This document shows positions 62,305-64,000 of a stretch of 64,000 nt of DNA, piece by piece. Origin of the DNA: Anatilimnocola floriformis (lineage in GTDB: Bacteria > Planctomycetota > Planctomycetia > Pirellulales > Pirellulaceae); contig NZ_JAMLFW010000001.1 of NCBI RefSeq assembly GCF_024256385.1, positions 4,650,001 through 4,714,000 of the forward strand. Reading direction: 5' to 3'. Under the pieces are notes generated by a model. The model saw only the letters and a program-made list of their open reading frames with translations, was not told the DNA's origin and did no database searches. The number at the start of each line of letters is the position of its first letter. Position 1 is the stretch's first letter. Position numbers and translations under genes: made by a program.

Positions 62305-63196
62305 TTTACGGCCGGAAAGCCTTTCAAGTATTCTGTCGCGATCTCGTCAACCGTCTTCTCACCTGCCTCCCCAAAACCGATCTGATTCTGAAGCACGCTC
62401 ATGCAGCATAGAAAAACTTGGCAGGCCGCTGAAAGCGCCCCGCCGATTTCTTCCGGTGTCGAAAGCCACTGCGCGCCCACCTGCCCGCCTACGCTCCGGG
62501 AATAGCGAATCCCGTCCGACGAATGCGCCGACCGTGAAAGGTAGTGATACATGGTTTCGTAGTACGTTTCGAGATTGTTTCCAAGGGCGTGCGCGAGGGC
62601 CGCCAACTTCAGCCCGGAATACGTCCTTGGCTGATTTCTAAGGATATAGGACCACTCCGCGCCAAGCTCTCTTTCAGCGGCTGCGATATTCGCAGGGTCT
62701 GGCTTAATCTCTTGCGCAGCTGCGCGTGGTCCTCGTGATGTTCCCATCTAGCGAAGCGGTTCTCATCATTGAAAACGTTGATCGCAAGATACATCGCGGC
62801 CCGCTTCCGACTGGCTAGATTCGCGTCGATAGACTTCGTGGAAACTTTCCAGGCATCCGTTTTTCCCAGCACTGGTTCAAACCCCAAGTTCACACTTGGC
62901 GCGAGTATCCACTGAAGCGCCACGGCAGTTTCGTAGATGCTGCGTGCCACAATTAGCGCGTTACCTGCTTCACAGGCTTCGCACAGCAAAATCACACTTC
63001 GCATCTGCCGGCAGGCTTGAACATTCAATGTCATTGCTACGCTGCCTGCCATCGGGTCGAGTTTCGACGCAAAAACGAATGGCTCTTTCGGCAAGTGCAT
63101 CCAAGCATCCCACATGCGATGCGCAAAATCGAAATCGCGGCCGACAGTCGCCTTTACGGTAGCCAAGTGTTCTTCAAAATCTGGAATTTCGCGCAT
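62301..63196 (-). pseudogene. DUF5677-like protein gene with one frameshift
   Basis: Start ATG 63196 (GAGGG 6 bp upstream). First part to about 62712: REIPDFEEHLATVKATVGRD, LLCEACEAGNALIVARSIYE, NVFNDENRFARWEHHEDHAQ. Second part in another frame: EIKPDPANIAAAERELGAEW, YSGLKLAALAHALGNNLETY, YLSRSAHSSDG. Adding one G after CGCAAG near 62710 fuses them to one protein of about 297 residues. 'AR.IYET...L' and 'YHYLSRSAHSS' are the hallmarks of the DUF5677 helical family, often in defence or toxin loci. Confidence 0.6.
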
Positions 63197-63256
63197 AGTG
63201 TCCCTCAACTAAAACGACACGGGGTTACCCCATAGGTTCACCGACGTCGCTAGAAA

Positions 63257-63874
63257 CTAACTGCGTTTCAGAAGCTCATCGGCTATGGCGAAGCCAGCCG
63301 AAGTCAGATTGCGAACTTGGCCCGAACGCGAAACCAGGTTGCGGTCTTCAAGCTCTTCAAGCGCTGCCTTGTACCGCTGTGCGGCGCGAGCATCGTCCGG
63401 GGCGTACAGTTTTTCCCGATGGCCGGGCGAGATGCTGAGCACTTCGTTTAGTACGTTATCAACAACGGAGATGACACCGGCGTGAACTCCCGGCACATTG
63501 GCTGCTTTGGTCAAGAGTTCTTCCGCCTCTTGCGAAAGAGGGGCCGGCGGCGCGGGCGCGTTCCAAGTCAGAACTACGGACTGCTGCCCGCCTGTCTTCC
63601 CTTCGGCAACCAACTTGAACCATTGGTCTCGCAGCTGCCGTAGTTCCTTCGCTCGATACTTGCGCCCTTTCGGGTGATTGTCATTGTATGAATTGACATC
63701 CGCGTGGCAGTCGAAGCAAACGGGCAACCCGTTGTCGGCAGTGTTCTCGCCGCCGTCCGCTTCCTGGTCGATATGGTGAATTTCCATTTTCTGCCCCTTG
63801 TGCTGGCGGCAGAGACAGCAGAAGCGGGCACACTTAACCAGCAATTCATCGACGACTCTGGCAGGGAATGGCAT
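63257..63874 (-). CDS. HNH endonuclease with C-terminal winged-helix-like domain
   Basis: 205 residues. HNH module 12-65: zinc pair C19/C22, catalytic HH at 33-34, Asn48, second zinc pair C53/C56 and His57. After a basic helix (70-90) and a Pro-rich linker come residues 115-205, mostly helical, ending in LEELEDRNLVSRSGQVRNLT, which looks like a winged helix-turn-helix. It appears complete. It is probably a restriction-type or defence nuclease; the frameshifted DUF5677 gene is 60 bp away on the same strand. From 63875 to 64000 nothing else is seen. Confidence 0.75.
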   Translation of the reverse strand: MPFPARVVDELLVKCARFCCLCRQHKGQKMEIHHIDQEADGGENTADNGLPVCFDCHADVNSYNDNHPKGRKYRAKELRQLRDQWFKLVAEGKTGGQQSVVLTWNAPAPPAPLSQEAEELLTKAANVPGVHAGVISVVDNVLNEVLSISPGHREKLYAPDDARAAQRYKAALEELEDRNLVSRSGQVRNLTSAGFAIADELLKRS

Positions 63875-64000
63875 GACTTTGTTCTCCGGCCAGTGATTAT
63901 AGCGAATGGTGGGCGGCGTCTTATTCTGCCGTTGGAGGCCGCGCGGGCAGATAGAGATTTAGGGTGCGAAGCCGCTCAATCTTCGGTGACAACTGATTGC

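Overview
The window looks like a chromosomal segment of a planctomycete (Pirellulales-like by gene style; this is inference). Three large secreted proteins start with the planctomycete-type N-terminal 'LE.R.LL' motif (near 28410, 33110 and 50630 on their strands). There is a dockerin-like EF-hand pair, SdrD-B-like repeats, a DUF2294/MpsC expansion, NarL/NarX regulators and a type III polyketide synthase.

Region 1 (1-1800): remains of an arsenic-resistance locus, namely an arsR gene with an internal amber stop and about 33 codons of an ACR3 arsenite pump, followed by an intact zinc alcohol dehydrogenase. Region 2 (2139-16159): a stress and signalling block with Dps, two BON-domain proteins, a YflT-like membrane protein, a possible release-factor-like protein, dodecin, a TraR/DksA-type zinc-finger protein, three response-regulator proteins, three MpsC (DUF2294) proteins (one fused to a receiver domain), an MgtA-type P-ATPase and a hybrid histidine kinase. 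Four of its transcripts begin with the same kind of RNA-like leader, ending in a hairpin plus U-run just before the gene. I do not recognise it as a known riboswitch; it is the most interesting signal here.

Region 3 (16662-27230): an SppA-like lipoprotein lacking the catalytic Ser, a secreted unknown, a two-permease ABC exporter, a YceI protein, and a probable small-molecule cluster (tocopherol-type methyltransferase and ICMT-like methyltransferase on +; methyltransferase, FAD oxidoreductase and type III PKS overlapping on -). Region 4 (27506-39883): a surface protein, a cytochrome c, a NarX/NarL pair overlapping each other and followed by a P1B-4 metal ATPase, a giant SdrB/VWA/cadherin-like surface protein broken by single-base frameshifts, and a VIT1-type transporter.

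Region 5 (39884-50403) is a graveyard of accessory genes: transposase remnant, Ig-repeat and barrel-like fragments, a degenerate tRNA-Lys-like sequence with a terminator (possible att scar), phage-type HNH and RusA pieces, a HerA ATPase without its P-loop half, a KTSC protein and a 1,550-residue STAND-type protein without its NTPase half. Region 6 (50527-58772): an RHS/YD-repeat giant with a Calx-beta front, a dockerin pair and two copies of a two-domain module inserted into the YD shell, a Gly/Pro-rich linker, a short variable tip and an overlapping putative immunity gene. Region 7 (58993-64000): a glycosyltransferase-methyltransferase fusion, an IS630-like remnant, another headless coiled-coil ATPase, two frameshifted genes (HEPN-like and DUF5677-like) and an HNH endonuclease. 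Most disabled genes lie right of 33 kb.
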